From: Dyadobacter sp. Leaf189
GTDB lineage: Bacteria; Bacteroidota; Bacteroidia; Cytophagales; Spirosomataceae
DNA length: 64,000 nt
Assembly (NCBI RefSeq): GCF_001424405.1
Contig: NZ_LMPS01000005.1
Span: 558,001 to 622,000 of the forward strand
Direction of reading: 5' to 3'
The translations under genes were made by a program, and so were the position numbers. Positions within the stretch are counted from its first letter, which is position 1. Every line of letters starts with the position of its first letter. Under the pieces are notes generated by a model that saw only the letters and a list, made by a program, of their open reading frames with translations, did not search any database and was not told where the DNA came from. Shown piece by piece: positions 1 through 7,962 of this stretch.

Positions 1-1012
1 GGGGAATTACTTTTTGCAAAATCGTCTGCTCAGTCGCCTCTACGACCGGGATCAGGCACATATAGGCGAACATGCCAATGCTCAGGAGGACAATAGAAGG
101 CTGAATAGGGAAAATGAGCGTGATAACCCACATGAAAATGTTGCAGAGAAACAGCGTCCGAAGCGGCTTTTTACCTAAACCAACTTTGGCAACCGCCAGT
201 CCGCCCGCGATAAAACCCAGGCTGAGCACGCCCCACAATGTACCCCAGGTTTGCACCGACACAAGTGACAATCCGTACGCATCCATAAGCGACATGAATA
301 CCCCGCCCAGAAAGTTGTTGAAAGTATTGAAGAAAATCAGCCCGAAAAGTCCGGGTACCAGACCCACAATGCGGATGGTCCCTTTGATATCCACCTGCTG
401 CGTATGTGGCTCTGCGTGTACAATGCCCGGTTCGTGGATATGAATGGTCAGTAAATGCAGGATCACCATTGTACTGAGACCAATCGCCAGCACAAGCATC
501 CAGGTAATGCCCAGGAAACCGATAACAAGTCCGCTGAAAATGGATGCGATGAGGAAGGAAACGCCATTTGCGGTACCCACCATTCCATTTGCCTTGTCGC
601 GCTCATCTTCGCTGATCAGGATCGTCACTACGGTTGACAATGCGATGGTGCGGATGTTTCCTGTGATGGCGCCGAATAGCGTGAGCGTAACAAATGCCCA
701 AAGCTGCAAGCTATGATCGTTTTTGAAGGTTGACTCGGGTGTGTTGATGTAGATAAGTAATGCAACCACGTACAGGCCCAGCGTAACAATGCCGGACAGC
801 ATCATGGAGGTTTTCTTCTTGTAACGATCCACCAGCGAACCGAGGAAAAAGCCCGAAACTGCGACAGTACCCAGGTATACACCCGCCATCACCGACGTCG
901 CCATCACCGACTTTGTTTCCAGGTAAACCCAGAATGTGACTGCAAACCAGACGAAGTTATTGGTCAGGGAAGCAGCCAGGGAATTTGCTAAAACAGCATA
1001 AAACGTTTTCAT
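1..1012 (-). CDS. MFS transporter, 3' end cut by window edge
   Basis: A reverse-strand frame open from an ATG at 1012 to the window edge gives about 337 residues of a polytopic membrane protein. Translation starts MKTFYAVLANSLAASLTNNF and shows alternating hydrophobic helices. The loop after the second helix, GSLVDRYKKK, matches the major facilitator signature between TM2 and TM3 (G-x-x-x-D-R-x-x-R/K-x). About ten membrane segments are visible before the edge. A cytoplasmic loop carries several His and acidic residues (IHEPGIVHAEPHTQ). The family exports or imports small solutes; the substrate cannot be read from sequence. The C-terminus lies outside the window. Confidence 0.85.
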   Translation of the reverse strand, partial: MKTFYAVLANSLAASLTNNFVWFAVTFWVYLETKSVMATSVMAGVYLGTVAVSGFFLGSLVDRYKKKTSMMLSGIVTLGLYVVALLIYINTPESTFKNDHSLQLWAFVTLTLFGAITGNIRTIALSTVVTILISEDERDKANGMVGTANGVSFLIASIFSGLVIGFLGITWMLVLAIGLSTMVILHLLTIHIHEPGIVHAEPHTQQVDIKGTIRIVGLVPGLFGLIFFNTFNNFLGGVFMSLMDAYGLSLVSVQTWGTLWGVLSLGFIAGGLAVAKVGLGKKPLRTLFLCNIFMWVITLIFPIQPSIVLLSIGMFAYMCLIPVVEATEQTILQKVIP

Positions 1013-1038
1013 AATAGCAATTATGTTCGTTCCTAAGG

Positions 1039-1046
1039 CAAAGATA
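1039..1046 (-). promoter_or_regulatory. Bacteroidota-type -7 element for the MFS gene
   Basis: On the minus strand this reads TATCTTTG, an exact match to TAnnTTTG, and lies 26 bases upstream of the ATG. I see no -33 TTG at the usual distance, so this is a partial match only. Confidence 0.4.
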
Positions 1047-1200
1047 CCGCCGCAAGTCACTCATTCAGGAGGCAGTACAGGACAATGAGCGGGTGAATTT
1101 GTGACAGATTTTGAACAAGAACAATGCGCATTTTGTCGCCTGATTGCCGAATTCTCGTAAATTTATTCAAATTGTTCCTCAGATATTATAATATACCGCT

Positions 1201-2574
1201 ATGATCCGGAATCTTTTGCTTTCCAGTTTGCGGCTACTCCTGCTGACCTCCTGCCAGGACAATGCGGCTGAGGAACGAGCGGATATCGAACTTCCCGTTA
1301 AAATAGAGGAAGGCTTTGGTCCCTTTGAAGCGCGGTACTCGGTCATGTTCGCTGAACATACCGGAAAAGACCCGCGAGCAGCGGGTTGGCTCCCTGTTTA
1401 CCGGCCGGTGAAAGGTATCCCGTCAGATTGGAGTCATGTTGTAAAATCCATGATATTTCTCAACATATATCAGCTGGTATACCAGAATTTTCATGAGGGA
1501 AAGATCGGCAGGGAAATGTACCAGGAAATGCAGGAGTCGTGGGAATGGGTACCGGATGAAATCGCATTGTCCAAAAAGCCGATTAAATGTTTTGTGTATA
1601 CCATCCGCGGCACAGACAAGCACGGAAAAGCTGCCGTGATGATCGATACAAATAACGATCTCGATTTTAGTGACGAAGAAGCTTTTTATCCCGAGAAGCT
1701 TTACGGGCAGGGAAAGGGGATGAGCCTTGACTCCATGCGCTCCGTTAAGAAGCTCTGGCGTGTTGCATTCGAGCGGGTGGAAAATGGGGAAGTTGTGCAG
1801 GATACATTACCCATGCTCGTCAAACATGCCGTGGACCATGAAGAGCGGCTTAGCTTCTGGTATTCCATTCCACGACACGGAAAGGCAACTTTGAACCGGG
1901 CCGGCAAAGCATTTGACATCCTGGTAAATAATGACTTTGACCGCGCCACATTCTACGAATCAGAGCTTTTTACCGACGCGCACCGCGAAAACGGGAAACG
2001 ATTATCGGGCAGGGGCGTGGGACAGGGAGAGATCATTGAGGTTGGAAATTGGCTGAGTAAGTCCAAATACAGGTTTGCGGGTGTAAATATGCGAACAGGC
2101 GCTATCCAGCTTAAATGGGAGGACCCCGATATGGATAGCTATTCAATGCAGAAAGGATACCGCTTCAAACCTTTCGCAGAGCGTGATTTTAAAACGGGCA
2201 ATGCATTAAAGCTGAGCGACTTCAAGGGTAAGTACGTTTTTATTGATTTCTGGGGAACGTGGTGCGGACCTTGCGTGGAAGACCTGCCTGCATTGCGGGA
2301 GATTTATAAAGAGACTGATAAGCAGCGCATTCAGTTTGTTGGTATCGTTGGAGAAGACAGTCGCGAGCGCCTCGACCGCTTTCTAAGAAAAAACCAGCTT
2401 GAATGGCCGCAGATTTTATCCGACAGCGTCAACAAGCTGGTTGAAACTTATAATATTCAAAGCTATCCCACTACTGTTCTGATTGGTCCCGACGGGCGCG
2501 TCGCTGCCCGGGACCTGAGAGGGAATGCATTGAGGGAAAAGCTGCGCGACATCTCAATTATTCCTTCCCCCTGA
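1201..2574 (+). CDS. TlpA-like thioredoxin-fold lipoprotein
   Basis: A 457-residue protein with a short hydrophobic N-terminus ending in a lipobox, LLLTSC, with Cys18 as the likely lipidation site. Residues about 30-330 are an uncharacterised region. The C-terminal 130 residues are an AhpC/TSA-TlpA thioredoxin fold: FWGTWCGPC with the redox Cys pair at 355 and 358, and the cis-Pro segment SYPTT near 421-425. Such Bacteroidota proteins sit on the periplasmic face and reduce disulfides or support cytochrome c maturation; the precise partner is unknown. The ATG at 1201 gives a good lipoprotein signal. The gene is transcribed away from the MFS gene and converges with the next gene, leaving only 3 bases between them. 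Confidence 0.85.
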   Translation: MIRNLLLSSLRLLLLTSCQDNAAEERADIELPVKIEEGFGPFEARYSVMFAEHTGKDPRAAGWLPVYRPVKGIPSDWSHVVKSMIFLNIYQLVYQNFHEGKIGREMYQEMQESWEWVPDEIALSKKPIKCFVYTIRGTDKHGKAAVMIDTNNDLDFSDEEAFYPEKLYGQGKGMSLDSMRSVKKLWRVAFERVENGEVVQDTLPMLVKHAVDHEERLSFWYSIPRHGKATLNRAGKAFDILVNNDFDRATFYESELFTDAHRENGKRLSGRGVGQGEIIEVGNWLSKSKYRFAGVNMRTGAIQLKWEDPDMDSYSMQKGYRFKPFAERDFKTGNALKLSDFKGKYVFIDFWGTWCGPCVEDLPALREIYKETDKQRIQFVGIVGEDSRERLDRFLRKNQLEWPQILSDSVNKLVETYNIQSYPTTVLIGPDGRVAARDLRGNALREKLRDISIIPSP

Positions 2575-2577
2575 TGC

Positions 2578-3207
2578 TCAGGGCTCCATTCTTTTAGGAG
2601 CACCCGCTGCTGGTGCCTGCGTTTGCGGCTGGGTAGAGATTTGATTAGGGGATCTCTGCACGGGCTGGGTATTTCCGGCAGGCGCTGGCTGCGCTACCTG
2701 TCCCGGTTGCGCATTTACCGGCTGTGTTCCAGGTTCAGTGGTCGTTTGTGTGGTTATACTGGTCTGGGTTGTTTGCCCCGGGATAATCTGCTGACCACCC
2801 TGAACCGGCACTACCTGCGTGCCTTGTACCGTCACGGTTTGTTCCACCGGAGTGGTGGTAGTTGACTGATATCTTTCCGGGAAAGTCCGCGGATCCTGAT
2901 TTGAATTTACTTTCGGTACCTGACCTTCGGCTGTAACGTCAGCCTTGGCCGGCTCAAAGCCCAGATTCTGTACCTGGTTGAGGTTGGCAGGGCGCGGCAA
3001 GTTTGCGGGAGACTGGCCTGCTACTGCTGGTGCGATCTGGCCAGTAGGCCGGGGCTGGTATCCCGAGTAAGAGGAGGTACCTTGTTGCTGGCCTGAATAA
3101 GCGCGTGGAACCTGGCCGGTTGGCGCAGGTTTGTTTTGCGAGAAAGATTCGTTGGCAGTGGCTAGCAATGCAATGGAAATGGCCACAACCAGGTGTGTGT
3201 TTTTCAT
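2578..3207 (-). CDS. secreted Gln/Pro/Thr-rich low-complexity protein
   Basis: A 209-residue protein with a clear signal peptide (MKNTHLVVAISIALLATANESFSQ, probable cleavage near residues 23-24). The rest has low sequence complexity, dominated by Gln, Pro, Thr, Ala and Gly, with recurring short units such as TGQ, GQQ, QTTT and QPAP. No domain is recognised. The composition suggests an unstructured exported or surface protein. It is transcribed alone: a strong hairpin separates it from the upstream DinB gene. Function unknown. Confidence 0.7.
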   Translation of the reverse strand: MKNTHLVVAISIALLATANESFSQNKPAPTGQVPRAYSGQQQGTSSYSGYQPRPTGQIAPAVAGQSPANLPRPANLNQVQNLGFEPAKADVTAEGQVPKVNSNQDPRTFPERYQSTTTTPVEQTVTVQGTQVVPVQGGQQIIPGQTTQTSITTQTTTEPGTQPVNAQPGQVAQPAPAGNTQPVQRSPNQISTQPQTQAPAAGAPKRMEP

Positions 3208-3298
3208 TGTTCTGGATTTTAAATAATTGTGTAGAACTTACTGGTACGAAGGTAAGTACTAAAATTATTCCAGAAAAATATGCGATCTCTTATGTTGG

Positions 3299-3357
3299 TT
3301 TTCCAACCGGCAGATCAGGGTTTGCGAGAGGCAAAACCCTGATCTCCGGCTGGAAAA
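3299..3357 (-). terminator. long imperfect hairpin, probable terminator after the DinB gene
   Basis: A 59-base inverted repeat. The left arm contains AGATCAGGGTTT and the right arm AAACCCTGATCT; the outer parts TTTTCCA and TGGAAAA also pair. It lies 18 bases beyond the stop of the DinB gene. The AT-rich outer stem would give a U-run on either strand. Confidence 0.7.
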
Positions 3358-3375
3358 ATTAAAGTGGCTAATAGA

Positions 3376-3897
3376 CTACGATCTGTCCCAGAAGGCAGGT
3401 GGTTCAATACCCAGCGCGCGCAGGTATACAAATCCCTGACCGCGGTGATGGATTTCATTATCGATGATGTACATGAACAGGGAATGCACAGTGCCTTCAT
3501 ACATCCCATAAGCGGTATCAGTTTCCCGGAAGCGAGACGCCGGTATTTGCGGCCAGAGCAGGTTGATATATTCGGTAATATGGTCCCACAATGCAAGTAC
3601 TTCCTGTTTTGTAGCAGGCGGTGGCGTAGAGAAATCCATTTTAGGCTCACCAAAAGTCCAGTCACCCGTTGCTATACCGCGGATACCCGGTGCGGTCAGC
3701 ACGATCATCTCCATGGTCAGTTGCGCGAAAGTGCGCATTCCTCCGATTGAGAAATTGTAGAACTGTTCCTCAGGGAAAGCTTCAATGGCTCTTCTTGTAA
3801 TCCTGCGGTGGCCCTGCCAATGCGCGAGGAGGTCTTCCGGTGTCAAAATGGGAATTTGTGTGTTGACTTCGCCGGTCTGAATGCTGTTGGTTTCCAT
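3376..3897 (-). CDS. DinB family protein
   Basis: A 173-residue soluble protein with the DinB/YfiT four-helix pattern. The segment LLAHWQGHRRITRRAIEAF near residues 24-42 and IDNEIHHRGQGFVYLRALGI near 144-163 resemble the helices that carry the three metal-binding histidines; the HH pair is at about 150-151. The family includes metal-dependent thiol transferases and many uncharacterised proteins, so the reaction is unknown. It ends with a strong hairpin terminator and starts divergently from the NTF2-like gene at 4209. Confidence 0.8.
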   Translation of the reverse strand: METNSIQTGEVNTQIPILTPEDLLAHWQGHRRITRRAIEAFPEEQFYNFSIGGMRTFAQLTMEMIVLTAPGIRGIATGDWTFGEPKMDFSTPPPATKQEVLALWDHITEYINLLWPQIPASRFRETDTAYGMYEGTVHSLFMYIIDNEIHHRGQGFVYLRALGIEPPAFWDRS

Positions 3898-4142
3898 GTT
3901 TAAGGCAGTTTTTGTTTTGGTTTTTTGTTACAGTACAAACTAAATGCAGCGAAGTGACAGCAGTATGTCAGCAGCGTTTGGAGTACTTAAAATATTTGTC
4001 AGATTGTGGGTTTGGAATTGTTTTGCACTGTTTCAATTGACACATCATACACTTCCGGAAGTGGCTCCATTGAGTCACAAATAATAGTAACAAGGTAGAA
4101 TAGCGCAATCCGGTGTAAGAAGTTTTTTAAAGACTTGCGGAT

Positions 4143-4172
4143 TTTGCTGGCAAATAAATTATTGTACATTTG
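4143..4172 (+). promoter_or_regulatory. promoter of the NTF2-like/TetR pair
   Basis: TTTG at 4143-4146 and TACATTTG at 4165-4172 are separated by 18 bases. This is a full match to the Bacteroidota -33/-7 promoter (TTTG and TAnnTTTG). It is followed directly by a palindrome at 4180-4193. The region 3898-4142 upstream shows nothing else I recognise. Confidence 0.7.
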
Positions 4173-4179
4173 TAGCGAC

Positions 4180-4193
4180 TGACTAAACAGTCA
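4180..4193. promoter_or_regulatory. TetR-type operator palindrome
   Basis: TGACTAAACAGTCA has perfect 5-base arms (TGACT/AGTCA) around AAAC. It starts 8 bases after the -7 element, where a bound repressor would block initiation. A TetR gene lies one gene downstream, so autoregulation of the pair is likely but inferred. Confidence 0.65.
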
Positions 4194-4208
4194 CTAAATT
4201 ACAAACGC

Positions 4209-4616
4209 ATGGAAACAAAAGAAATAGCAGAAAAATATTTCAATGCAATGGTGGAAGGGAACTTCGATGAAATGGCCTTATTAAAAACGCCTGATTGTGT
4301 GTATTGGTTGAGTGGTGATGGATCCTGGCCGTTTGGCGGTTACCAATCACTAGAAAACCAGGTAAAATTATGGGGCACGGTAGCAGAACGATTCCCGGAG
4401 GGAATGAAAATGACGCTTCGATCTATCACGGCAGACCAGGAGCGGGCAGCACTTTATGTTCATATTCGGGGAACGCGAAAGGATGGGCGTATTTACGAAA
4501 ACGATGTGATGTTGCTTTTAACCTTTAAGAATGGCTTAATTAGCGGACTTTATGAATATTTGGATACCATTATGGTAAATGAACTATTCTGCGGCCCAAT
4601 GGATGATATAAGGTAA
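4209..4616 (+). CDS. NTF2-like (SnoaL) family protein
   Basis: A 135-residue protein with the NTF2/SnoaL cone fold pattern: an N-terminal helix (ETKEIAEKYFNAMVEGNFDEM), DCVYWLSGDGSWPFGG, and a C-terminal beta strand pair ending in a conserved-looking LYEYLDTIMVNELF. Family members are small-molecule isomerases, cyclases, dehydratases or binding proteins; the substrate is not deducible. It stands directly behind a promoter with a palindromic operator and is followed after 78 bases by a TetR regulator, so it is probably the regulated effector gene of that repressor. Confidence 0.8.
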   Translation: METKEIAEKYFNAMVEGNFDEMALLKTPDCVYWLSGDGSWPFGGYQSLENQVKLWGTVAERFPEGMKMTLRSITADQERAALYVHIRGTRKDGRIYENDVMLLLTFKNGLISGLYEYLDTIMVNELFCGPMDDIR

Positions 4617-4694
4617 AAGTCAGCAATACCAGGAATGCAATTGGGGTATATACGTGTTTTTATACTTCGATTGCATTCAAAATAATCTTAACCT

Positions 4695-5258
4695 ATGGAT
4701 AAAAGGGAAAAACTACTTCAAACCGCATTGGAATTGTTTGTATCACAAGGATTTAATGATACACCGACAAGTAAAATTGCAAAGGAGGCAGGGATAGCAA
4801 CGGGTACTTTGTTTTATTTTTTTCCGACTAAAGATGACTTGATCATTTCACTCTACTTAAAATTAAAAGGATTGGCAGCAGAAAGTATAAATGTTGCATT
4901 AGCAGAAGTTAAATCAACAAAGGAAGCTATCAGGACGTATTACGAAGAATCACTTAAATGGTCGCTCCGTAGTCCCAACGAATTTTTGTTTCTGGCGCAA
5001 TTCTCCAATTCTCCTTATCTGAAAAAAATTAACAACGATGAGATTTCAGCTCAGATAGCTCCTGTATTGCAACTTTTTCGTCTGGCTATCAGGGAACAAC
5101 AGATCGCTGACACAGATGTAAACCTATTGTACATTTTGATCAGTAATCAGGTATTTGGTGTAAATCAATACCTTTCGTCAAATAAATTCACCAGAAAAGA
5201 ACAGCACAAAATCATGGAGGATACATTCTCTATGTTTTGGAAAATGATTGAACGCTGA
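4695..5258 (+). CDS. TetR/AcrR family transcriptional regulator
   Basis: A 187-residue protein with an N-terminal helix-turn-helix near residues 5-50: ALELFVSQGFNDTPTSKIAK, then GIATGTLFYFFPTKDDLI, the classic TetR signature. The C-terminal ligand-binding domain is divergent, as usual. It probably represses its own operon through the palindrome at 4180-4193 and is released by an unknown small molecule. The stop TGA overlaps an ATG that might once have started the decayed dehydrogenase gene following it. Confidence 0.9.
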   Translation: MDKREKLLQTALELFVSQGFNDTPTSKIAKEAGIATGTLFYFFPTKDDLIISLYLKLKGLAAESINVALAEVKSTKEAIRTYYEESLKWSLRSPNEFLFLAQFSNSPYLKKINNDEISAQIAPVLQLFRLAIREQQIADTDVNLLYILISNQVFGVNQYLSSNKFTRKEQHKIMEDTFSMFWKMIER

Positions 5259-5261
5259 TGC

Positions 5262-5378
5262 GTAACGAAAATAACAATAATAGTCACGGGAGCCACAGGA
5301 ATGATTGGTATGCCTGGCTTTGAAAAGAGGCTTTCGAGGCTATTTATCGTTAAAGTTTACAGTCAGATTAATCTATGA
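5262..5378 (+). pseudogene. remnant of an NAD(P)-binding epimerase/reductase gene
   Basis: A frame without its own in-frame ATG encodes KITIIVTGATGMIG, the beta1-loop-alpha1 Rossmann motif (TGxxGxxG) typical at the N-terminus of NAD-dependent epimerase or NmrA-like reductases. The similarity breaks off after about 16 residues and a stop follows at 5376. An ATG overlapping the TetR stop (5258-5260) is one base out of frame. I read this as the 5' stub of a deleted gene that was once co-transcribed with the TetR gene. A real short peptide is unlikely. Confidence 0.55.
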
Positions 5379-5495
5379 AATATCGCCGGCGCACCTGCTG
5401 CGACGCCCAATGCAGCTATGCCAGATAGCTTACTAGGAATGCTGGCTGGGGCACAGTTTTTTAGATCTTTTCGGAACAAACCAAAAACGAAGATC

Positions 5496-5783
5496 ATGGC
5501 TACTAAAAGCACTTCATCGAGCACAACAGATCACAAAGAAATCAAAGCCTGGGTTGAAAAACGCGGCGGAAAACCTGCAACTGTCAAAGGAACAGGAGAT
5601 AAAGACGAACATACCGGCATTCTCCGGATAGATTTTCCGGGATATAGCGGCGAAGGAAAGCTGGAAGAAATTACGTGGGAAGAGTTTTTCGAGAAGTTTG
5701 ACGAAAGCAATCTGCAATTCCTGTATCAGGATAAAACAGCCGACGGGAAGGAAAGCAGGTTCAACAAATTTGTTTCACGCTAA
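5496..5783 (+). CDS. small conserved soluble protein of unknown function
   Basis: A 95-residue protein beginning MATKSTSSSTTDHKEIKAW. The frame is open further upstream to an ATG at 5418, but the MATKS start gives the compact hydrophilic protein I know from this family. It is rich in Lys, Asp and Glu, with the core RGGKPATVKGTGDKDEHTG and the C-terminal FLYQDKTADGKESRFNKFVS. Homologues are sometimes labelled '1,4-alpha-glucan branching enzyme' in databases; nothing in 95 residues supports that, because there is no GH13 barrel. A terminator follows at 5806. Confidence 0.75.
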   Translation: MATKSTSSSTTDHKEIKAWVEKRGGKPATVKGTGDKDEHTGILRIDFPGYSGEGKLEEITWEEFFEKFDESNLQFLYQDKTADGKESRFNKFVSR

Positions 5784-5805
5784 GAAAGCATTTGGTAATG
5801 CAAGG

Positions 5806-5837
5806 AAAAAGCAGGCCCCGCAAAGAGCCTGCTTTTT
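5806..5837. terminator. bidirectional intrinsic terminator
   Basis: The stem AAAAAGCAGGC / GCCTGCTTTTT is a perfect 11-bp pair with a 10-base loop, running into a T-run on both strands. It sits between the convergent genes ending at 5783 and 5844. Confidence 0.9.
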
Positions 5838-5843
5838 TTGTGA

Positions 5844-6788
5844 TCAGGATAATGTCCAGAGGCTGTCGTTGAAGTAATGCTTGCAATCAAGGAAATGCTC
5901 CACTACGGTAAACCCGTTTTCCGTAGCTACCTGCTCGATTTCCGGGATTTTGTATTTCTTGGAAAGCTCAGTCCAGATCAGCTCGTTGCGCTCGAAGGAA
6001 TAGGTGTGATTCGTTTCCTGTACAAAGACCTTTTGCGGCGACAAGCTGACAAGATAACTTCTCACTTCACCATTCAGCGGGTTATAATGGGAGTAAAAGT
6101 CAAACTGCGTGGTATTGAAATTCCCGCCGAGCTCCCGGTTAATGCGGTGCAGGAGGTTAATGTTAAATGCTTTTGTGATCCCCTGCGGATCGTCGTAGGC
6201 GCAGCGGATCGTAGCCGGATTTTTTTGCAGATCAAAGCCGGTGAGCAGCTTGTCACCTGCTTTCATATTGCGGCGGAAGTCCGAAAGTAGTCCCTTTACC
6301 TGTTCCTGCTCATAGTTCCCGATATTTCCGCCCAAAAACAAAAACAAGCTGGGCGTATCCGAGCCGGAAAGCTCTTCCATCATCGAAAAGTAGTTGCCCA
6401 CTTTCGGCGCGATTTTCAGCTCGGGTAAATGCGTGCGCATATTCTCCACCAGCTCGTCAATCGCTTTTTTAGAGATGTCAATGGGTACATAAGAGAAATC
6501 AGCGCCGTTTTCGATCAGCTTTTTCAGCAGCTGCCTTGTTTTCACTCCGTCGCCGGCACCAAACTCCACCACGCTGAAAGCCTTGTCAAAGCCCAGCCTA
6601 TTAAAAATTTGGTCACTTTGCAGCGAAAGGATTTCAAACTCGCAGGGTGTCGGATAGTATTCGGGCATTTTCATGATATCCTGAAAAATCCCGCTGCCTA
6701 TATCGTCGTAAAAATATTTGGAAGAAATGTGCTTTAAAGGGGCTGTCAGGCCAATGTGTATATCTGTTGCAAATGAATTCTCTGACAT
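5844..6788 (-). CDS. egtD: L-histidine N-alpha-methyltransferase (EgtD)
   Basis: A 314-residue SAM-dependent methyltransferase of the EgtD family, which makes hercynine (trimethylhistidine) in ergothioneine synthesis. Visible motifs are the substrate-loop signature EYYPTPCEFEIL, the SAM motif VVEFGAGDGVKTRQLL, VPIDISKKAID and LFLFLGGNIGNYE. The length matches the family (about 320). It is the last gene of a minus-strand operon: egtB starts upstream, with 16 bases between the egtB stop and the EgtD ATG. The assignment is firm because EgtB is adjacent. Confidence 0.93.
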   Translation of the reverse strand: MSENSFATDIHIGLTAPLKHISSKYFYDDIGSGIFQDIMKMPEYYPTPCEFEILSLQSDQIFNRLGFDKAFSVVEFGAGDGVKTRQLLKKLIENGADFSYVPIDISKKAIDELVENMRTHLPELKIAPKVGNYFSMMEELSGSDTPSLFLFLGGNIGNYEQEQVKGLLSDFRRNMKAGDKLLTGFDLQKNPATIRCAYDDPQGITKAFNINLLHRINRELGGNFNTTQFDFYSHYNPLNGEVRSYLVSLSPQKVFVQETNHTYSFERNELIWTELSKKYKIPEIEQVATENGFTVVEHFLDCKHYFNDSLWTLS

Positions 6789-6804
6789 ATCTGGTGTGAA
6801 ACGA

Positions 6805-7962
6805 TTATTTAACCAACCTGATCCCGGTATACTGCCAGCGTTCAGGGGCGTGAAAAAAATTGCGGTAAGTACGTCGGCTATGCTCCGGCGAAGTAGCTAC
6901 GGAAGCACCACGCAATACCATTTGATTGATCATAAACTTACCATTGTACTCGCCGACCGCGCCGGGCGCCTTGGTAAATCCCGGGTAGGGAAGGTAGGCG
7001 CTGTTGGTCCATTCCCAACGCTGACCCCAGTCGAGGTTAACAGAAGCGATTTCCCATTCAAATTCAGTCGGCAAACGCATTTGTTTCCATTGCGCAAATG
7101 CAGAAGCTTCATAAAAGCTCACGTGACTTAAAATCGCGTCAGGATCCACCTTTTGCAGCCCGTCCAATGTGAAGTAATGCCACTCGCCGGACACTTTATG
7201 CCAATACATCGGCGCATTAACCGCATGCTCATTCACCCATGACCAGCCTTCATCCAGCCAGAGGTTAAAATCGGCATACCCCCCCGCATTCATAAATTCG
7301 AGGTATTCTGCATTGGTAACCAGTCCTTTGCTGATCTCAAATTCGTGCAGGTATACCTTGTGTTTCCCTAACTCATTATCGAAGCAAAAACCGTCGCCGG
7401 AGAACCCAATGTCGTAAACGCCCTCAGGCACAGTCAGAAAGCCAGTTTCTGTATTCCCCGAACCGACAAGATTGTGGCCGGCTTTATAAACGGGAAAAAG
7501 CGGATTGTGGCCGAGAATGTACTTGATATCAGTGACCAAAAGTTCCTGGTGCTGCTGCTCATGATGAAGCCCCAGCCTGATCAGCGAAAGGGTATCCTGA
7601 TCAAGGTCGCGTTCCAGTAGCTCGTGCATACATGCATCTACGTGGCGGCGATATGCATACACAGCTTCCGTTGTTGGTCGCGTCATGTTGCCGCGGTCGG
7701 TTCGCATTGTACGTTCCCCGATATTGTTGTAATAGCTGTTGAACAGGAAATTGAAGTCAGGATCGTATTCTTTGTAGCCCGGCTGGAACTGTTTCAGGAT
7801 GAAGGTCTCGAAAAACCAGGTGGAATGCGCCAGGTGCCACTTGGGCGGACTTACGAAAGGAACGGGCTGCGGAACATAGTCTTCATTTGCAAGAGGAGCA
7901 CAAATCTGCTCGCTATACTTTCTGACGGTGTTGAATTCGTCCCTAATGCTGTGGTTGGTCAT
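6805..7962 (-). CDS. egtB: ergothioneine sulfoxide synthase (EgtB)
   Basis: A 385-residue non-heme iron enzyme that joins hercynine and a thiol substrate by oxidative C-S bond formation. The N-terminal DinB-like part carries HLAHSTWFFE (His46) and the HxxxHxE motif HHEQQHQEL (His134, His138), together the expected iron triad. The C-terminal half is an FGE-sulfatase domain ending in RWQYTGIRLVK. No EgtC, EgtA or EgtE homologue is nearby, so the thiol donor and the final C-S lyase must be encoded elsewhere. The start overlaps the upstream transporter gene by 20 bases, implying translational coupling. Confidence 0.93.
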   Translation of the reverse strand: MTNHSIRDEFNTVRKYSEQICAPLANEDYVPQPVPFVSPPKWHLAHSTWFFETFILKQFQPGYKEYDPDFNFLFNSYYNNIGERTMRTDRGNMTRPTTEAVYAYRRHVDACMHELLERDLDQDTLSLIRLGLHHEQQHQELLVTDIKYILGHNPLFPVYKAGHNLVGSGNTETGFLTVPEGVYDIGFSGDGFCFDNELGKHKVYLHEFEISKGLVTNAEYLEFMNAGGYADFNLWLDEGWSWVNEHAVNAPMYWHKVSGEWHYFTLDGLQKVDPDAILSHVSFYEASAFAQWKQMRLPTEFEWEIASVNLDWGQRWEWTNSAYLPYPGFTKAPGAVGEYNGKFMINQMVLRGASVATSPEHSRRTYRNFFHAPERWQYTGIRLVK

